A stretch of DNA of 64,000 nucleotides from Bacillota bacterium (lineage in GTDB: Bacteria; Bacillota_A; Clostridia; Lachnospirales; Lachnospiraceae). A model generated the notes under the pieces. That model searched no databases and was not told where the DNA came from. It saw nothing but the letters and a program-made list of their open reading frames with translations. The translations under genes were made by a program, and so were the position numbers. Shown here piece by piece: positions 63,079-64,000 of this stretch. The stretch is from the NCBI GenBank assembly GCA_023443625.1, contig JAEZTQ010000017.1, forward strand, positions 1-64,000, written 5' to 3'. Position 1 is the first letter of the stretch. The number at the start of each line of letters is the position of its first letter.

Positions 63079-64000
63079 ATGAGGAGAAAAAAGGTATTAG
63101 CAATTATTTTGTCAGCCATGCTTTTTGGTACTATGCTAGCTGGTTGCAGTAATAATTCGGACAAAAAGAGTAACACCAATACAGATAGTTCCAAGGGAGC
63201 AGAAACATCAAAAGAGACTGATGATAGTAAGGAACCTGTAACCTTGCGCTTTAGCTGGTGGGGCGGCGATGAGAGAAATGAAGCAACATTAAAGGTAATT
63301 GAGAATTTTGAAGCAGAGTATTCATGGATTACAATAGAGCCAGAGTTTGGAGGCGACCAGGGATATTTAGAAAAGCTTTCAACGGCTCTAGCTGGAGATC
63401 AGGCAGCAGATATTATACAAAATGGCCCTGGATGGATGCCAAGCTTTGTTGAAAAAGGAGATTTCTTTGTTGATTTTAATGAATACAAAGATATCATTGA
63501 TTTATCAGGGTTTTCAGAGGATTATTTAAAAAATGTTGGTTCCTATTCAGGAAGACAATTGGGTATCCCTACAGGTATCAGCTCAACGACCATGCTGGTA
63601 AATAAAACATTAGCAGATGAAATTGGACTGGATTTTTCAAAGGATGTTACTTGGGAAAGCCTGATTGAAATGGGTAAGAAGGTTCAGGAATACAATAGCG
63701 ATATGTACTTATTGAATGTCGATACGAATTTTTTGGTAACCAATGTGTTTAGACCCTACAGCATGCAGTTTTCAGGGAAACCTTTTGTGGATGATTCAAC
63801 AAAATCACTTAGCTGTACTTCCGAGCAGATAACCAGTATACTGGATTATATTGCATCACTATATACAAATAAGGTAGTACAGGCAGCAGGGGAAACTGCA
63901 GCATTTGAAGGCGCTCCCCAGACCAACCCAAAATGGATTAACGGCGAGAATGTATGTGTTATGACCAATGCATCTCAGATTAATAATTTAATGAGTGCAA
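63079..64000 (+). CDS. ABC sugar-binding lipoprotein, truncated by the window edge
   Basis: The open frame from ATG 63079 runs past the window end. It begins MRRKKVLAIILSAMLFG and has lipobox LAGC near residue 23, a Ser/Asn/Lys linker, then family 1 solute-binding features (RFSWWGGDERN, NGPGWMPSF). GGGAGG precedes the start. The YesM/YesN pair divergent from it is the likely regulator. Confidence 0.88.
   Translation, partial: MRRKKVLAIILSAMLFGTMLAGCSNNSDKKSNTNTDSSKGAETSKETDDSKEPVTLRFSWWGGDERNEATLKVIENFEAEYSWITIEPEFGGDQGYLEKLSTALAGDQAADIIQNGPGWMPSFVEKGDFFVDFNEYKDIIDLSGFSEDYLKNVGSYSGRQLGIPTGISSTTMLVNKTLADEIGLDFSKDVTWESLIEMGKKVQEYNSDMYLLNVDTNFLVTNVFRPYSMQFSGKPFVDDSTKSLSCTSEQITSILDYIASLYTNKVVQAAGETAAFEGAPQTNPKWINGENVCVMTNASQINNLMSA

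Noticed and set aside
62883..63194. 103-residue minus-strand open frame
   Set aside because: It overlaps the start of the binding-lipoprotein gene and reads low-complexity hydrophobic sequence.

Overview
The window looks like a low-GC Gram-positive chromosome, most likely a Lachnospiraceae/Clostridium cluster XIVa plant-sugar degrader (Lachnoclostridium-like). The evidence is AT-rich coding with AGGAGG-type ribosome binding sites, many lipoprotein sugar-binding proteins paired with MalF/MalG- or RbsC-type permeases, a GH31 glycosidase, YesM/YesN-type two-component regulators and LacI regulation. I see no rRNA, tRNA or CRISPR array.

Layout. (1) 375-8505: a carbohydrate-uptake locus with a binding lipoprotein, two permeases, a YesL-like membrane protein, a chemoreceptor and a GH31 alpha-glycosidase. 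(2) 8834-37888: a one-strand, tightly packed gene cluster of about 28 kb that looks like an undescribed natural-product pathway. (3) 37889-38400: insertion-sequence debris. (4) 38401-47129: an RbsABC-type importer with a LacI-type repressor fused to a solute-binding domain, a URO-D-family protein and an L-rhamnose mutarotase homologue. (5) 47522-60232: an OmpR/histidine-kinase pair followed by an odd locus mixing sugar-importer parts (lipoprotein, two permeases, no ATPase) with exporter parts (HlyD-like adaptor, MacB-like membrane protein, ABC ATPase, two ABC-2 permeases). (6) 60315-64000: YesM/YesN regulators divergent from another sugar-binding lipoprotein that runs off the window.

The central cluster is the notable part. 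It encodes two TrpB2-like PLP enzymes, a sugar-phosphate cyclase closer in motifs to 2-deoxy-scyllo-inosose synthase than to 3-dehydroquinate synthase, three HemN-like radical SAM enzymes plus a fourth homologue that has lost its Fe-S cysteines, three related methyltransferase-fold proteins plus a fourth methyltransferase, three nitrilase-fold proteins of which two lack the catalytic Cys and Lys, a BtrH-like acyltransferase-fold protein, an ABC exporter, a TIM-barrel isomerase, a group II PLP decarboxylase, a B12-binding-type radical SAM enzyme, a Zn-dehydrogenase, a ProC-like reductase, two PaaK-like adenylating enzymes (one with an N-terminal extension), a transposase-derived protein without its DDE residues, and a dedicated MetK. 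MetK fits the heavy demand for SAM. GyrI-domain proteins bracket the cluster (8834 and 37097). A very strong hairpin terminator lies only 28 bp before its first enzyme gene, and a 250-bp stretch of tandem covarying hairpins splits it at 25058-25307.

The product cannot be deduced. A cyclitol or aminocyclitol core joined to amino-acid-derived units and modified by radical SAM chemistry, possibly methylene transfer or cyclopropanation as in the C10P/C10Q pair of CC-1065 biosynthesis, is an inference.
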